A stretch of DNA of 64,000 nt from Rhodoferax sp. (GTDB lineage: Bacteria > Pseudomonadota > Gammaproteobacteria > Burkholderiales > Burkholderiaceae_C). This document shows positions 25,193 through 35,211 of the stretch, one piece after another (position 1 is the first letter of the stretch; every line of letters begins with the position of its first letter). Below the pieces are notes generated by a model that was given only the letters and a program-made list of their open reading frames with translations, was not told the origin of the DNA and made no database searches. The position numbers and the translations under genes were made by a program. Where the stretch lies: positions 1 to 64,000 of the forward strand of contig NZ_JAQURE010000010.1 of assembly GCF_028715765.1 (NCBI RefSeq), read 5' to 3'.

Positions 25193-27082
25193 ATGAAAAA
25201 TAGCCAGCTCAACCAACGTCTGCTGGGCTTGTCACGCCCGGCCAAGCGCGCCGTGGTGCTGGGTGTTGACATTGTGCTGGCCTTGTTGGCTACCTGGGCG
25301 GCTTATTCGCTGCGAGAGGAGTCTTTGCACTGGCCGCAAGGTCACCAGTGGTGGGTGTATTTGTCTGGCCCGCTCATGGCCGTTCCCATCTTTGTCCGCA
25401 TGGGCTTGTACCGTGCCATTTTTCGTTACACCGGGCTGGATGCGCTGGTGACCACTGCGCTGGCGGTGGGGTTGTATGCCGTCATTCACCTGGTGTTTTT
25501 GCAGTGGCTGCTGTGGCCGGTGTTTCCGGTCACGCTGGGGGTGCTGCAACCCATTCTGTTTTTGCTGTTGATTGGCATCAGTCGCGCCACCGCACGGTTT
25601 TGGCTGGCTGGGGTGGGCTTTGGGCGCGGTTTTGAGCAGGGGCGCATGCTGATTTACGGCGCCGGCACGGTGGGGGTGCAAACCGCATCGGCCTTGGGCA
25701 TTGCCGGTGGCCTGAAACCCTATGGGTTCATTGATGAAGACCCCGGCAAAATTGGCCAAACCATCAATGGTTTGCCGGTGTTTTCACCCGCCATGCTGTC
25801 TGAGGTGGTGCAGAAATATGACATCACCGATGTGCTGCTGGCCATTCCCAATGTGTCGCGAGGGCAGCGCAACCAAATCATCCACACCCTGCGTACGCTG
25901 CATGTGCACACCCGCACCTTGCCCGCGCTGTCTGACCTGGCCAGCGGCAAAGTGTCGGTGCAAGACGTGCACGAACTTGACCTTGACGACTTGCTTGGCC
26001 GCGATGCGGTGGTTTTGCAAGCAGACCTGTTGACCAGTTGCATAGAAAGCAAAACGGTGCTGGTGACCGGGGCGGGCGGCAGCATTGGCAGCGAATTGTG
26101 TCGACAAATTTTGCAGCAGCATCCGCGCCAGCTGTTGCTGCTGGAGCACAGCGAATTCGCCCTCTACACCCTGCACCGCGAGCTTGACGGCTGGTGCAAA
26201 GACACCGACGCTAAGACCCAACTGGTGCCGCTGTTGGCCACGGTGGTTGACCGGCGTCGGCTGGACTGGATTTGCACCACTTACCGGCCACACACCGTGT
26301 ACCACGCTGCAGCCTACAAGCATGTGCCCATGGTGGAGTGCAACCCGTCGCAAGGCCTTATCAACAATGTGTTTGGAACGCTCAACATGGCGCAGGCGGC
26401 CGCAGCGGTGGGGGCAAGCCGCTTTGTGCTGGTGTCTACCGACAAAGCCGTGCGCCCCACCAATCTGATGGGTGCCAGCAAGCGCATGGCTGAGCTGGTG
26501 TTGCAAGCGTTGGCCTCTGAGCCGGGCAACCAAAGCACATGCTTTAGCATGGTGCGCTTTGGCAATGTGCTGGGCAGCAGTGGCAGCGTGGTGCCGCTGT
26601 TTCGGGAGCAATTGGCCAATGGTGGCCCCATCACCGTGACGCACCCGGAGGTCACCCGTTATTTCATGAGCATTCCAGAGGCTGTGCAGTTGGTCTTGCA
26701 AGCCGCAGTGATGGCACAAGGTGGTGAGGTGTTTGTGCTGGAAATGGGGCACTCGGTCAAGATTCTTGACCTGGCTTACCGGCTGGTGGAGCTCTCAGGC
26801 CTGCAAGTGCGCAACGAGCAGCAGCCCGATGGCGACATTGACATCAGTTTCATTGGCTTGCGGCCCGGCGAAAAGCTTTATGAAGAGCTGCTGATTGGCG
26901 ACAACCCCATGTCTACGGCACACCCGCGCATCATGAAAGCGTTAGAGTCTTTCATGCCTTGGCCAGCGCTGCAAACCCAGCTGGGTATGCTGATGCAAGC
27001 GGCATTGGCAGAAGACGAGGCGGGCATTCGAGTGGTGTTGCACTGTTGTGTGCAAGGGTTTCATGATCAACCGGATGCCTAG
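25193..27082 (+). CDS. Membrane-bound UDP-sugar 4,6-dehydratase (WbpM/CapD type)
   Basis: This 629-residue inner-membrane enzyme most likely dehydrates a UDP-N-acetyl-hexosamine to the 4-keto-6-deoxy sugar used in O-antigen or capsule. It has four N-terminal membrane helices (about 20-135), a first Rossmann-type region (YGAGTVGVQTASALG at 155-169), then the catalytic SDR domain with TGAGGSIGSE at 292-301 and STDKAVRPTNLMGASKR around 420, where Asp-Lys and a Met replace the usual Tyr-Lys pair as in WbpM and PglF. RPGEKLYEELL near the end is typical. The long open frame begins at 24911, but the ATG at 25193 gives the family start. No other polysaccharide genes adjoin it, which is unusual. Confidence 0.88.
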   Translation: MKNSQLNQRLLGLSRPAKRAVVLGVDIVLALLATWAAYSLREESLHWPQGHQWWVYLSGPLMAVPIFVRMGLYRAIFRYTGLDALVTTALAVGLYAVIHLVFLQWLLWPVFPVTLGVLQPILFLLLIGISRATARFWLAGVGFGRGFEQGRMLIYGAGTVGVQTASALGIAGGLKPYGFIDEDPGKIGQTINGLPVFSPAMLSEVVQKYDITDVLLAIPNVSRGQRNQIIHTLRTLHVHTRTLPALSDLASGKVSVQDVHELDLDDLLGRDAVVLQADLLTSCIESKTVLVTGAGGSIGSELCRQILQQHPRQLLLLEHSEFALYTLHRELDGWCKDTDAKTQLVPLLATVVDRRRLDWICTTYRPHTVYHAAAYKHVPMVECNPSQGLINNVFGTLNMAQAAAAVGASRFVLVSTDKAVRPTNLMGASKRMAELVLQALASEPGNQSTCFSMVRFGNVLGSSGSVVPLFREQLANGGPITVTHPEVTRYFMSIPEAVQLVLQAAVMAQGGEVFVLEMGHSVKILDLAYRLVELSGLQVRNEQQPDGDIDISFIGLRPGEKLYEELLIGDNPMSTAHPRIMKALESFMPWPALQTQLGMLMQAALAEDEAGIRVVLHCCVQGFHDQPDA

Positions 27083-27140
27083 CACCCCAAGCCGGCACAT
27101 GCCTCCATGGGTTGCCCTTGAGACTTCATATTGCCGTTTG

Positions 27141-28016
27141 TCACAGCCGGTAGAAGCTTTGAATGACTGACCATGCATCTGCCGGGCTGTCGACAAAGTG
27201 AAACAGGTCCAGGTCTGTGGGTGAAATCACACCTTCTTCCACCATGGCCTCAAAGTTGATCAAGCGCCGCCAGTAGACACTGCCAAACAACACAATCGGC
27301 ACGGGCTGCGCCTTTTTAGTTTGCACCAACGTGATGACTTCAAAAAGTTCATCCAGCGTACCAAAGCCACCAGGAAAAGCCACCAATGCTTTGGCGCGAA
27401 TCATGAAGTGCATTTTGCGCAGTGCAAAGTAATGAAACTTAAAGCTCAAACTGGGTGTGACGTAAGGGTTGGCATGTTGCTCATGGGGCAGTGCAATGTT
27501 CAGCCCCACGGTGGGCGCGCCCATCTCTTGTGCGCCACGGTTGGCGGCTTCCATGATGCCCGGGCCGCCGCCCGTGCACACAAACAACTGGTGTTCTTCT
27601 GGCTGCGTGGCGCTGTATTTCGCCACCAATTGGCCAAACAGTCGGGCTTGTTCGTAGTGCTGAGCATTGCGCACTTGTTTTTGAGCCATCGCAATAGACT
27701 GTGGATCGCCTGATTTTTCTGCCTCAAGCAGCTGGGTTTGTGCCGACGCCGGATCCAAAAAGCGGGCGCTACCGAACACCACCACCGTGTTGTGTATGCC
27801 TTGTTCAGATTGCCCCAGGTCAGGCTTGAGCATTTCGAGTTGCATGCGCACCCCCCGGCTTTCGCGGCGCAATAGAAATTCAGGGTCGGCAAAAGCCAGG
27901 CGATGGGCGTTGGGGCGAAGCACAGTAGCATCTGCCGGAAAGTTGAGCACATCAGCCCAGGCATCGGCCAGGCGCTGTTCGGTGAGCAGGTTGGGGAGGG
28001 ATTTGGTGTTTTCCAT
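27141..28016 (-). CDS. LOG-family (TIGR00730) nucleotide phosphoribohydrolase-like protein
   Basis: This 291-residue protein belongs to the family once called lysine decarboxylases, whose characterised members release the base from nucleoside 5'-monophosphates (LOG, PpnN). The signature PGGFGTLDELFEVITLVQT is present, and the upstream GGGPGIMEAANRGA binds the phosphate. The N-terminal 90 residues are an extension seen in the larger proteobacterial form. The frame is open to 28193, but the ATG at 28016 is the first plausible start, and the bases beyond it hold the efp terminator. It converges with the dehydratase gene 58 bases away. Physiological substrate is not known. Confidence 0.85.
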   Translation of the reverse strand: MENTKSLPNLLTEQRLADAWADVLNFPADATVLRPNAHRLAFADPEFLLRRESRGVRMQLEMLKPDLGQSEQGIHNTVVVFGSARFLDPASAQTQLLEAEKSGDPQSIAMAQKQVRNAQHYEQARLFGQLVAKYSATQPEEHQLFVCTGGGPGIMEAANRGAQEMGAPTVGLNIALPHEQHANPYVTPSLSFKFHYFALRKMHFMIRAKALVAFPGGFGTLDELFEVITLVQTKKAQPVPIVLFGSVYWRRLINFEAMVEEGVISPTDLDLFHFVDSPADAWSVIQSFYRL

Positions 28017-28040
28017 GAGGTTTGATTTTTTTGGGCACAA

Positions 28041-28065
28041 AAAAGGCTTCTCAAGGAAGCCTTTT
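28041..28065 (-). terminator. Rho-independent terminator after efp
   Basis: AAAAGGCTTC and GAAGCCTTTT form a perfect 10-bp stem with a five-base loop. On the efp strand it is followed by a T-rich run. It lies between the efp stop and the LOG gene start. Confidence 0.85.
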
Positions 28066-28095
28066 AAAACGCGATGAGCACAACAGCTCTCAGGT

Positions 28096-28650
28096 TTAAA
28101 CCCGTTTGCGGTATTCGCCAGTGCGGGTGTCGATTTCAACCTTGTCACCTTGGGCAACAAAAATTGGCACACCAATCTCGAACCCAGTGGCAATTTTGGC
28201 GGGTTTCAGCACCTTGCCAGAGGTATCGCCTTTCACGGCTGGCTCGGTCCAGGTGATTTCACGCACCACGCTGGTGGGCAGTTCAACCGAGATCGCTTTG
28301 CCGTCGTAAAACACCACTTCAAGCGGCATGCCGTCTTCAAGGTAGTTGAGCGAGTCGCCCATGTTTTCTGCTTCGACTTCGTATTGGTTGTATTCCTCAT
28401 CCATGCAGATGTACATGGGGTCAGCAAAGTAAGAATAGGTGCAGTCTTTTTTGTCCAAAATGACTTGGTCAAGTTTGTCGTCAGCCTTGAACACCACTTC
28501 GGTGTTGAAGTTGGCAATCAGGCTTTTCATTTTCATGCGAACAGTGGCTGAGTTGCGGCCACCGCGGCTGTATTCGGTTTTCAGGACAACCATGGGGTCT
28601 TTGCCGTGCATGATGACGTTGCCGGCGCGGATTTCTTGAGCGATTTTCAT
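28096..28650 (-). CDS. efp: Translation elongation factor P
   Basis: This 184-residue factor relieves ribosomes stalled at polyproline stretches. Its start [14 protein letters not shown] is the family's; an upstream in-frame codon at 28674 is disregarded. The loop that reaches the peptidyl-transferase centre reads [12 protein letters not shown] with Arg32 at the tip, instead of the lysine modified by EpmA in Escherichia coli. Arg32 is the residue rhamnosylated by EarP, and earP lies immediately upstream on the same strand. A strong terminator follows. About 113 bases between earP and efp can hold a separate promoter. Confidence 0.96.
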   Translation of the reverse strand: MKIAQEIRAGNVIMHGKDPMVVLKTEYSRGGRNSATVRMKMKSLIANFNTEVVFKADDKLDQVILDKKDCTYSYFADPMYICMDEEYNQYEVEAENMGDSLNYLEDGMPLEVVFYDGKAISVELPTSVVREITWTEPAVKGDTSGKVLKPAKIATGFEIGVPIFVAQGDKVEIDTRTGEYRKRV

Positions 28651-28763
28651 AAGAGACAGTGCAGAGAAGTGCAAAAAATAGGCCGCGCATCAGGCGGCGA
28701 GGGTGGTTCAAGCCGTGGTCAATTCTCAGAACAACCCAGGCAGACACCACAAAACCGCAGATT

Positions 28764-29918
28764 TTAGTGGCTTTTTGTACAAAAACCGATCAACTGGTCT
28801 GCCAGTGTGGGCTGCGCCAGCAACTTGGCCCGGGCTTGGCGCACGCAGGTTTGCCAGTCTTCAGGGTAAAAACCGGGGCAGCCCGCAGGGAAACTTGCCA
28901 CTGCATCTGATGTGCAGGCTAAACCATTCCAATGCAGATGAAATTGGCGCAGTGTGGGGGGGGCTTGTAGCCAGTCCAGCAAAGCGTTGAGCTTGGTGGC
29001 ATGTGCCCCATCGTCTTGCGGGTAGATGTGCCACACCAGCGGCTTGCCGGCCCACAAGGCACGCACCAGCGAATCTTCACCACGCACAAAATTCACATCG
29101 CAAGCCCACAGCAGATGGTCAAAATCGTCTTGAGAGAGTGCGGGGAGGTATAAAAATGAGAGCTTATTGCGCTTATTCCACAAGGGTTCAAGGCTATTTT
29201 TGCTTGAAACGATGGCTTGCACCGCGGCGCTGGCTCGCCCGTGGGTGACCAGCAGACACGTGGCTGTGTCATCGCTTGCCAAGCGCTCCAGCAGGTTGGC
29301 AAGCCCGGCAGGCTCGTAGCAAAACAGGCTCAGCAAGCGCTCGCCCTGCCAGTGCAACCCCTGTTGGGCCAGCCAGGCGCGCCGGTCAAACTGCGTCTGG
29401 CGTTGCAGCAAGTCAGCCTCTCGCAGCAGTCCGCCGGTGTGCGTGGTGAAGCCTGGGTAGAAAAAATGCTTGCTCAACCCACGGCCAGGGCCAGTCATCA
29501 CGGGTGAGGGCAGGCCATGGCAGCGCTCCACAAAGGGCTCGGCGCTCAGGTATTCCAGATTGACCCAGGTGCATTTTTGATTTGACCCATCTTTTAGGCC
29601 TCTAGCCTTTATTTGATAAGCGTAAGCAGCTACAAATTCAGGATTTATCTCACAACCAAATGCTTCCACCAACACATTGCCTGGGGTGATGTCTGAGAGG
29701 TTCAGGGGCGTGCTCCAGTGCGTCACCGTGACTCCCGGCGCGCCAAGTGGTGCCATCCAGGTCAGTGCCGTGGCATCGTCCAGCCACAGGCGCACGGTCT
29801 GGCCACGCTGCGCCAAGTTACAGGCCAGCCGCCAACACACGCCAACATCGCCAAAGTTGTCGATCACTTGGCAAAAAATGTCCCAGTTCAGCTGGGGGTA
29901 GGGGGATTCCATGTGCAT
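28764..29918 (-). CDS. earP: EF-P arginine-32 rhamnosyltransferase
   Basis: This protein of about 384 residues transfers rhamnose from dTDP-rhamnose to Arg32 of EF-P. Family marks: [20 protein letters not shown] at 13-32, whose aspartates include the catalytic one, and the nucleotide-sugar-binding [20 protein letters not shown] in the C-terminal half. It is a GT-B enzyme formerly called DUF2331. The frame opens with GTG at 29933, while ATGs at 29918 and 29912 are also possible; I use 29918. Residues around 109-125 ([17 protein letters not shown]) derive from an in-frame copy of the dispersed repeat, in a place between the two conserved halves. It is divergent from uvrC by about 26 bases. Confidence 0.93.
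   Translation of the reverse strand: MHMESPYPQLNWDIFCQVIDNFGDVGVCWRLACNLAQRGQTVRLWLDDATALTWMAPLGAPGVTVTHWSTPLNLSDITPGNVLVEAFGCEINPEFVAAYAYQIKARGLKDGSNQKCTWVNLEYLSAEPFVERCHGLPSPVMTGPGRGLSKHFFYPGFTTHTGGLLREADLLQRQTQFDRRAWLAQQGLHWQGERLLSLFCYEPAGLANLLERLASDDTATCLLVTHGRASAAVQAIVSSKNSLEPLWNKRNKLSFLYLPALSQDDFDHLLWACDVNFVRGEDSLVRALWAGKPLVWHIYPQDDGAHATKLNALLDWLQAPPTLRQFHLHWNGLACTSDAVASFPAGCPGFYPEDWQTCVRQARAKLLAQPTLADQLIGFCTKSH
29592..29639. repeat. Dispersed palindromic repeat inside earP
   Basis: TTAGGCCTCTAGCCTTTAT and GATAAGCGTAAGCAGCTAC match the family closely. It is translated in frame as part of EarP and keeps the frame open on both sides. Confidence 0.85.
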
Positions 29919-29944
29919 GGCTGAATTGTCCACAATACGCCTCT

Positions 29945-32023
29945 ATGTCTGAATCAGAAATCATTTCACCCGCACCCACAGAACCTGAAGCAGCTTCTGG
30001 ATCTGTTCAGGACAAACATCCCGCACAAGTGCTCAGCGACGTGGCCAGTTTGCCCGCGCTGCCCGGCGTCTACCGCTACTTTGATGCCCTGGGCAATGTG
30101 CTTTACGTGGGCAAAGCCATCAATTTGAAACGCCGGGTGTCGAGTTATTTCACCAAAAACCATGGCGGCACGCGCATTGGCCACATGGTCAGCAAAATTG
30201 CCCGACTGGAAACCACGGTGGTGCGCTCAGAGGCCGAAGCACTGCTGCTTGAAAACAACCTGATCAAAACCCTCAACCCCAAGTACAACATCTTGTTTCG
30301 GGACGATAAAAGCTATCCGTACCTCAAGATCAGCGCCCCCGCGCCGCTGCCAGATGATATAAAAAACAGAGCTGCTCACGCTGTAATATCAAGTGCTACA
30401 GTCCAAAAAGACTTAAAAATTACAGGCGTCAAAGTGAACCCAGACTGGTTCCCGCGCGTCTCGTATTACCGAGGTGCAGTGGAGAAAAAACACCACTACT
30501 TTGGCCCCTACCCGAGTGCCTGGGCGGTGAAAGAGGCGATTTTGCTGATGCAAAAAGTGTTCAGGCTGCGCACCTGTGAAGACTCGGTGTTTGCCAACCG
30601 CACGCGCCCGTGTTTGCTGTACCAGATCAAACGTTGCTCGGGGCCTTGCGTGGGTCACATCACGGCGGCTGACTATGCGCAAGACCAGGTCGACGCCGAG
30701 CGCTTTTTGAATGGCGACACCCATGAAATCATGCGTGAACTGGAAACCCGCATGATGGCGCACGCCGACAAGCTGGAGTTTGAGCAAGCTGCCGAGTTGC
30801 GCAACCAGGTGGCTGCACTGTCCAATGTGCTGCACCAGCAGTCGGTCGACAACGTGTCTGACCGTGATGTGGATATTTTGGCGGTCAAAGTGCAAGGCGG
30901 TCGTGCCTGCGTCAACCTGGCCATGGTGCGTGGTGGGCGGCATCTGGGTGACCGGCCTTATTTTCCGGTGCATGTGGAAGATGCGGCCGATTGGCAAGAC
31001 GGGGACGAGGCTGATGTGCCTGTCATTTTGCGCAGCGTTGAAATGCAGGTGTTGGATGCCTTCATTGCCCAGCATTATTTGAATGTGCCCGCGCCACCGT
31101 CGCTGGTGGTCAGCGTGCCGGTGGACAAGGGGCTGCTGCAAGCCTTGTCCGAGCAAACCGGGGTCAAGGTCAGTGCGGTACACAATCCGCGTGAGCAGCG
31201 CCGTGTCTGGCTGGAGATGGCGCAAACCAATGCCGGGCTGCAGCTGGCGCGGCTGTTGGCCGAAGAAGGCTCGCAGCAGGCGCGCACCCGTGCCTTGGTG
31301 GAGGCACTGGACATGGCGCTGGACAACCTGGAAGACCTGCGGGTGGAGTGTTTTGACATCTCGCACACGGCAGGCGAATGCACCCAAGCCTCGTGCGTGG
31401 TGTTTCACCACCACAAAATGCAAAACGCCGAGTACCGCCGGTTCAAGATCAATGACATCACCCCGGGTGACGATTACGCCGCCATGCGCCAGGTGCTGTT
31501 GCGCCGCTACGGCAAGCTGGCCGAAGCGCTGACCCTAGCCAAGCAATCTGGCGAAACACCTGCTGGCACCGGTCGCTTGCCAGACTTGGTGCTGGTTGAC
31601 GGTGGCAAGGGGCAGGTAAGCATGGCGCGCGAGGTGTTTGAGCAGCTCGGGTTGGATTTGTCGTTGATCGTCGGCGTGGAAAAAGGGGAGGGGCGGCGCA
31701 TTGGCCTGGAAGAACTGGTGTTTGCCGATGGCCGCGACAAGGTTTACCTGGGCAAAGATTCCGCCGCCTTGATGCTGGTGGCGCAAATTCGTGACGAGGC
31801 GCACCGCTTTGCCATCACCGGCATGCGGGCGGCGCGCGCCAAGGTGCGCATGGACGGCGGTAAGCTGGAGGAAATTCCCGGCATCGGACCCAAGCGCCGG
31901 GCGCGGCTGTTGCAGCGTTTTGGCGGCGTGCGTGGCGTGGCGTTGGCATCGACTGACGACATTGCCTCCGTTGAGGGGATTTCTCATGAGCTGGCTGAAG
32001 AAATCTACCGGGCGTTGCATTAG
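29945..32023 (+). CDS. uvrC: UvrABC nuclease subunit C
   Basis: This 692-residue subunit makes the two incisions of nucleotide-excision repair. The GIY-YIG domain ([19 protein letters not shown], 41-59) cuts 3' of the lesion. The RNase H-like domain around 430-570 ([21 protein letters not shown]) cuts 5', and a C-terminal double helix-hairpin-helix ([18 protein letters not shown]) binds DNA. The UVR motif lies near 265-290. The open frame extends far upstream across earP, but the ATG at 29945 is the sensible start. About 18 residues after LPDDI ([17 protein letters not shown]) come from an in-frame repeat copy located between the GIY-YIG domain and the Cys-containing region. Confidence 0.95.
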   Translation: MSESEIISPAPTEPEAASGSVQDKHPAQVLSDVASLPALPGVYRYFDALGNVLYVGKAINLKRRVSSYFTKNHGGTRIGHMVSKIARLETTVVRSEAEALLLENNLIKTLNPKYNILFRDDKSYPYLKISAPAPLPDDIKNRAAHAVISSATVQKDLKITGVKVNPDWFPRVSYYRGAVEKKHHYFGPYPSAWAVKEAILLMQKVFRLRTCEDSVFANRTRPCLLYQIKRCSGPCVGHITAADYAQDQVDAERFLNGDTHEIMRELETRMMAHADKLEFEQAAELRNQVAALSNVLHQQSVDNVSDRDVDILAVKVQGGRACVNLAMVRGGRHLGDRPYFPVHVEDAADWQDGDEADVPVILRSVEMQVLDAFIAQHYLNVPAPPSLVVSVPVDKGLLQALSEQTGVKVSAVHNPREQRRVWLEMAQTNAGLQLARLLAEEGSQQARTRALVEALDMALDNLEDLRVECFDISHTAGECTQASCVVFHHHKMQNAEYRRFKINDITPGDDYAAMRQVLLRRYGKLAEALTLAKQSGETPAGTGRLPDLVLVDGGKGQVSMAREVFEQLGLDLSLIVGVEKGEGRRIGLEELVFADGRDKVYLGKDSAALMLVAQIRDEAHRFAITGMRAARAKVRMDGGKLEEIPGIGPKRRARLLQRFGGVRGVALASTDDIASVEGISHELAEEIYRALH
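30355..30410. repeat. Dispersed palindromic repeat inside uvrC
   Basis: AGAGCTGCTCACGCTGTAAT and then AAGTGCTACAGTCCAAAAA resemble the family with more changes than most copies. Its A+T-rich composition contrasts with the surrounding gene. Confidence 0.65.
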
Positions 32024-32091
32024 CCAATGCGGTTTAAAACTCATGCATCAGATTTGAATCTGCACTTGACTTGTCATGCCACAATTCAACC

Positions 32092-32658
32092 ATGTTCTGG
32101 ACCATTCCCACCCTCATGACTTGGGCTCGCATTGTGGCGATTCCATTGATTGTGGGGGTGTTTTATTTGCCCATTGATGTCGGCACCCGCAACCTGATCG
32201 CTACCGTGATGTTTGTGGTGTTTGCTGCCACTGACTGGCTTGACGGTTACCTGGCACGCAAGCTCAATCAGGTGTCGGCTTTCGGTGCTTTTTTGGACCC
32301 GGTGGCCGACAAATTTTTGGTCTGTGCGTGCGTGTTGGTGCTGGTGCATTTGGGTCGTGCCGATGTGTTTGTGGGGCTCATCATCATTGGCCGAGAGATT
32401 GCCATTTCAGCTTTGCGCGAATGGATGGCGCAAATTGGCGCCTCCAGAAGTGTGGCGGTGCACATGATCGGCAAGCTCAAAACCACCGCACAAATGGTGG
32501 CTATTCCGTTTTTGTTGTTTGACGGCATGCTGTTTGGCCAGATCAATACCCATGCGTGGGGCGTCTGGCTGATCTGGATCGCCGCCATCATGACGGTGTG
32601 GTCGATGGTTTACTACCTGCAAAAAGCCTTGCCAGAAATCAGGTCGCGGGTGAAATGA
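32092..32658 (+). CDS. pgsA: CDP-diacylglycerol--glycerol-3-phosphate phosphatidyltransferase
   Basis: This 188-residue inner-membrane enzyme makes phosphatidylglycerol phosphate, the committed step to phosphatidylglycerol and cardiolipin. The CDP-alcohol phosphotransferase motif is complete: D51-G52-x2-A55-R56-x8-G65-x3-D69-x3-D73. About six membrane helices are visible. The ATG at 32092 gives the family start MFWTIPTLMTWARI. It follows uvrC by about 70 bases, a common proteobacterial arrangement, and its stop overlaps the transporter ATG as ATGA. Confidence 0.94.
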   Translation: MFWTIPTLMTWARIVAIPLIVGVFYLPIDVGTRNLIATVMFVVFAATDWLDGYLARKLNQVSAFGAFLDPVADKFLVCACVLVLVHLGRADVFVGLIIIGREIAISALREWMAQIGASRSVAVHMIGKLKTTAQMVAIPFLLFDGMLFGQINTHAWGVWLIWIAAIMTVWSMVYYLQKALPEIRSRVK

Positions 32659-33539
32659 CGGTAGCAGTCGAGCGGCCTTTGATTCGGGCCATGCCGGCTG
32701 TGTTTGTGCTGATCTGGGCAACTGGCTTTATTGTGGCGCGCTACGGTATGCCGCACGCGCCGCCACTGAAATTCCTGGTGCTGCGTTACACCTTTTCCAT
32801 TGTTTGTTTTTTGGCCTGGATCACGCTTGCAAAAGTGAAGTGGCCCACGCAACCCCGCCAATGGCTACACCTGTCTTTGACTGGCATGTTGATGCACGCG
32901 GGTTATTTGGGTGGGGTGTGGTCGGCGGTCAAACTGGGCATGGGGTCTGGGTTGTCGTCGTTGATTGTTGGACTTCAACCGGTGTTGACTGCGCTCTGGC
33001 TGGCCTCCACAGGTTATCGCATTGTGCCGCGCCAATGGGCAGGGTTGGTGCTGGGCTTCATCGGACTGGTGCTGGTGGTGTCGCGTAAATTTGGCAGCGG
33101 CGGCGAAGCCAATGTGTTGAACCTGGCGCTGATCATGGGGGCGCTGCTGAGCATCACTGCGGGTACGTTGTATCAAAAGCGCTTTGTCACCGCCTGTGAT
33201 GTGCGCAGTGCCAACACCGTGCAGTTGTTGGCGGCGCTGCTGGTGAGCTTGCCGTTTGCTTTGTCTGAAACAGAGGCCATCGACTGGCATCCAGAGCTGG
33301 TGGGTGCGTTGGCCTGGTCGGTGCTGGGGCTCACGCTGGGCGGCAGTTCATTGCTTTACCTTTTGATTCAAAAGGGTGCCGCTGCTTCAGTTACCAGCCT
33401 GATGTACCTGGTGCCGCCGGTGACAGCGCTGATGGCCTGGGTGCTGTTTGCGGAACCCATCACGGCCATCACCTTGGGTGGCACGCTACTGACTGCTGTC
33501 GGTGTAGCTTTGGTGGTGCGCCAGACTGTTCGCCCCTGA
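32655..33539 (+). CDS. EamA/DMT-family permease
   Basis: This 294-residue integral membrane protein has ten predicted helices in two EamA repeats of about 140 residues each, the plan of drug/metabolite exporters such as RhaT and YdcZ relatives. The second repeat shows GGSSLLYLLIQKGAAASVTSLMYLVPPVTALMAWVLF, a classical EamA ending. The substrate is unknown. Its ATG overlaps the pgsA stop, so it is probably translated from the same message. Confidence 0.88.
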   Translation: MTVAVERPLIRAMPAVFVLIWATGFIVARYGMPHAPPLKFLVLRYTFSIVCFLAWITLAKVKWPTQPRQWLHLSLTGMLMHAGYLGGVWSAVKLGMGSGLSSLIVGLQPVLTALWLASTGYRIVPRQWAGLVLGFIGLVLVVSRKFGSGGEANVLNLALIMGALLSITAGTLYQKRFVTACDVRSANTVQLLAALLVSLPFALSETEAIDWHPELVGALAWSVLGLTLGGSSLLYLLIQKGAAASVTSLMYLVPPVTALMAWVLFAEPITAITLGGTLLTAVGVALVVRQTVRP

Positions 33540-33568
33540 TTTTTGAAAGAAAGTTTTGAAAGAAAGCC

Positions 33569-34663
33569 ATGAGTCAAAAACGTATCGCCGTCATTGCTGG
33601 TGATGGCATTGGCAAAGAAGTCATGCCCGAAGGTTTGCGTGCGGTGCAGGCAGCCGCTGACAAATTTGACATTGACTTGCAGTTTGACCACTTCGATTTT
33701 TCAAGCTGGGACTATTTTGAAAAACACGGCCAGATGCTGCCAGACAACTGGAAAGACCTGATTGGCGGCCACGATGCCATTTACTTTGGTGCCGTGGGTT
33801 GGCCGGAAAAAATTCCAGACCATGTGTCGTTGTGGGGTTCATTGCTTCAATTTCGTCGTGAGTTTGACCAATACGTGAATCTGCGCCCGGCGCGGCTGAT
33901 GCCCGGCATCATTGCCCCAGTGGTGCGGCGTGATGGCAGTCCACGTCAGCCGGGCGAAATTGACATGGTGATCGTGCGTGAAAACACCGAGGGTGAATAC
34001 TCCAGCATCGGCGGGCACATGTACGCAGGCACCGAGCGCGAGATCGTGTTGCAAGAAACCGTGATGTCACGCATGGGGGTGGATCGGGTGTTGAAATATG
34101 CGTTTGAGCTGGCGCAGTCGCGCCCCAAAAAACACCTGACCAGCGCCACCAAAAGCAACGGCATTGCCATCACCATGCCGTTTTGGGATGAACGCGTGCT
34201 GGAAATGGCCAAACGTTATCCAGATGTGAAGGTGGATAAATTTCACATCGATATCTTGACGGCACATTTTGTCCAGCGGCCTGATTTCTTTGATGTGGTG
34301 GTGGGCAGCAATTTGTTTGGCGACATCCTTAGCGACTTGGGACCCGCTTGCACCGGCACCATTGCCATTGCGCCCAGCGCCAACCTGAACCCAGAGCGCA
34401 AGTTTCCATCGCTGTTTGAACCGGTGCATGGTTCAGCCCCTGACATTGCAGGCAAGGGCATTGCTAACCCCATAGGTCAAATTTGGAGTGGTGCCTTGAT
34501 GCTAGATTTTCTCGGTTTCAAGGCCGCCCATGATGCGGTTTTGGCAGCGATTGAGCAGGTCTTGACCCCGCAGAGTCATGCGCCTCGTACACCTGATTTA
34601 GGTGGGAACGCATTGACGAGTGATCTTGGAAAAGCCATTGCCAGTGAAATTGAGCGGGCATAG
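33569..34663 (+). CDS. ttuC: Tartrate dehydrogenase/decarboxylase-like NAD enzyme
   Basis: This 364-residue enzyme belongs to the isocitrate/isopropylmalate dehydrogenase family and oxidatively decarboxylates a 2-hydroxy acid with NAD. The TtuC/D-malate branch is suggested by DHVSLWGSLLQFRREFDQYVNLRP and by the IVRENTEGEYSSIGG loop. Metal-binding Asp residues lie in SNLFGDILSDLG, and nucleotide binding in EPVHGSAPDIAGKGIANP. Tartrate, D-malate and 3-isopropylmalate activities overlap in this branch, so the symbol is a best guess. It follows the transporter by 29 bases with an AAAGAAAG stretch before its ATG. Confidence 0.8.
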   Translation: MSQKRIAVIAGDGIGKEVMPEGLRAVQAAADKFDIDLQFDHFDFSSWDYFEKHGQMLPDNWKDLIGGHDAIYFGAVGWPEKIPDHVSLWGSLLQFRREFDQYVNLRPARLMPGIIAPVVRRDGSPRQPGEIDMVIVRENTEGEYSSIGGHMYAGTEREIVLQETVMSRMGVDRVLKYAFELAQSRPKKHLTSATKSNGIAITMPFWDERVLEMAKRYPDVKVDKFHIDILTAHFVQRPDFFDVVVGSNLFGDILSDLGPACTGTIAIAPSANLNPERKFPSLFEPVHGSAPDIAGKGIANPIGQIWSGALMLDFLGFKAAHDAVLAAIEQVLTPQSHAPRTPDLGGNALTSDLGKAIASEIERA

Positions 34664-34759
34664 GTCTTGTTCACAAATAGCCTTTGAATGAGAAATGTCT
34701 AAAGATGCACAGGCTTTTAAGAACAACGCTTGAGCTTTCTCGAATTTTTTTTAAGATGG

Positions 34760-34787
34760 TTATTGGCTTTGCAAACCAGTCTAGAAT
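34760..34787 (+). promoter_or_regulatory. Candidate promoter of hupB
   Basis: TTATTG (34760-34765) and TAGAAT (34782-34787) are separated by 16 bases, upstream of hupB. A perfect 14-bp palindrome CATGTTTAAACATG follows at 34808-34821 and may be an operator or a leader hairpin. The rest of the 258-base gap shows nothing else I recognise. Confidence 0.4.
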
Positions 34788-34921
34788 CAGCGTCCGCAAG
34801 AGGCCTCCATGTTTAAACATGAAGCACTCTCACTTGTCAGTCACCAGTCCTGCCAAGTTGTCAAAAAACAAATTGTTTGAGACATTTCAAGAATAATTTT
34901 TAACCCCATGTGAGGTTTGTA

Positions 34922-35194
34922 GTGAATAAAAGTGAGTTAGTTGATTACATTGCAGCCAATGCTGACATGTCCAAGGCATCTGCCGCACGTGCTCTTGAAT
35001 CCACCATTGAGGCCGTTAAAACAACCCTCAAAAATGGTGGTTCGGTGTCTTTGGTTGGTTTTGGCACGTTCGCTGCTGGCAAACGTGCGGCGCGTGTGGG
35101 GCGTAATCCCCGCACTGGAACTTCGATTAAAATCAAAGCAGCTAAGGTTCCTAAGTTCCGTCCGGGTAAAGCGTTGAAAGATGCTTTGAATTAA
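34922..35194 (+). CDS. hupB: DNA-binding protein HU
   Basis: This 90-residue histone-like protein bends and compacts DNA as a dimer. It shows the HU arm tip RNPRTG and the core [13 protein letters not shown]. The start is GTG at 34922: GAGG lies six bases before it, and the product then begins [17 protein letters not shown] like other HU proteins. A GTG at 34910 is also in frame but has no such site. The tRNA-Val gene begins 17 bases after the stop, so the message probably runs on through it to the terminator at 35295. Confidence 0.95.
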   Translation: MNKSELVDYIAANADMSKASAARALESTIEAVKTTLKNGGSVSLVGFGTFAAGKRAARVGRNPRTGTSIKIKAAKVPKFRPGKALKDALN

Positions 35195-35211
35195 GTTAAA
35201 GGTTTTCGGTG

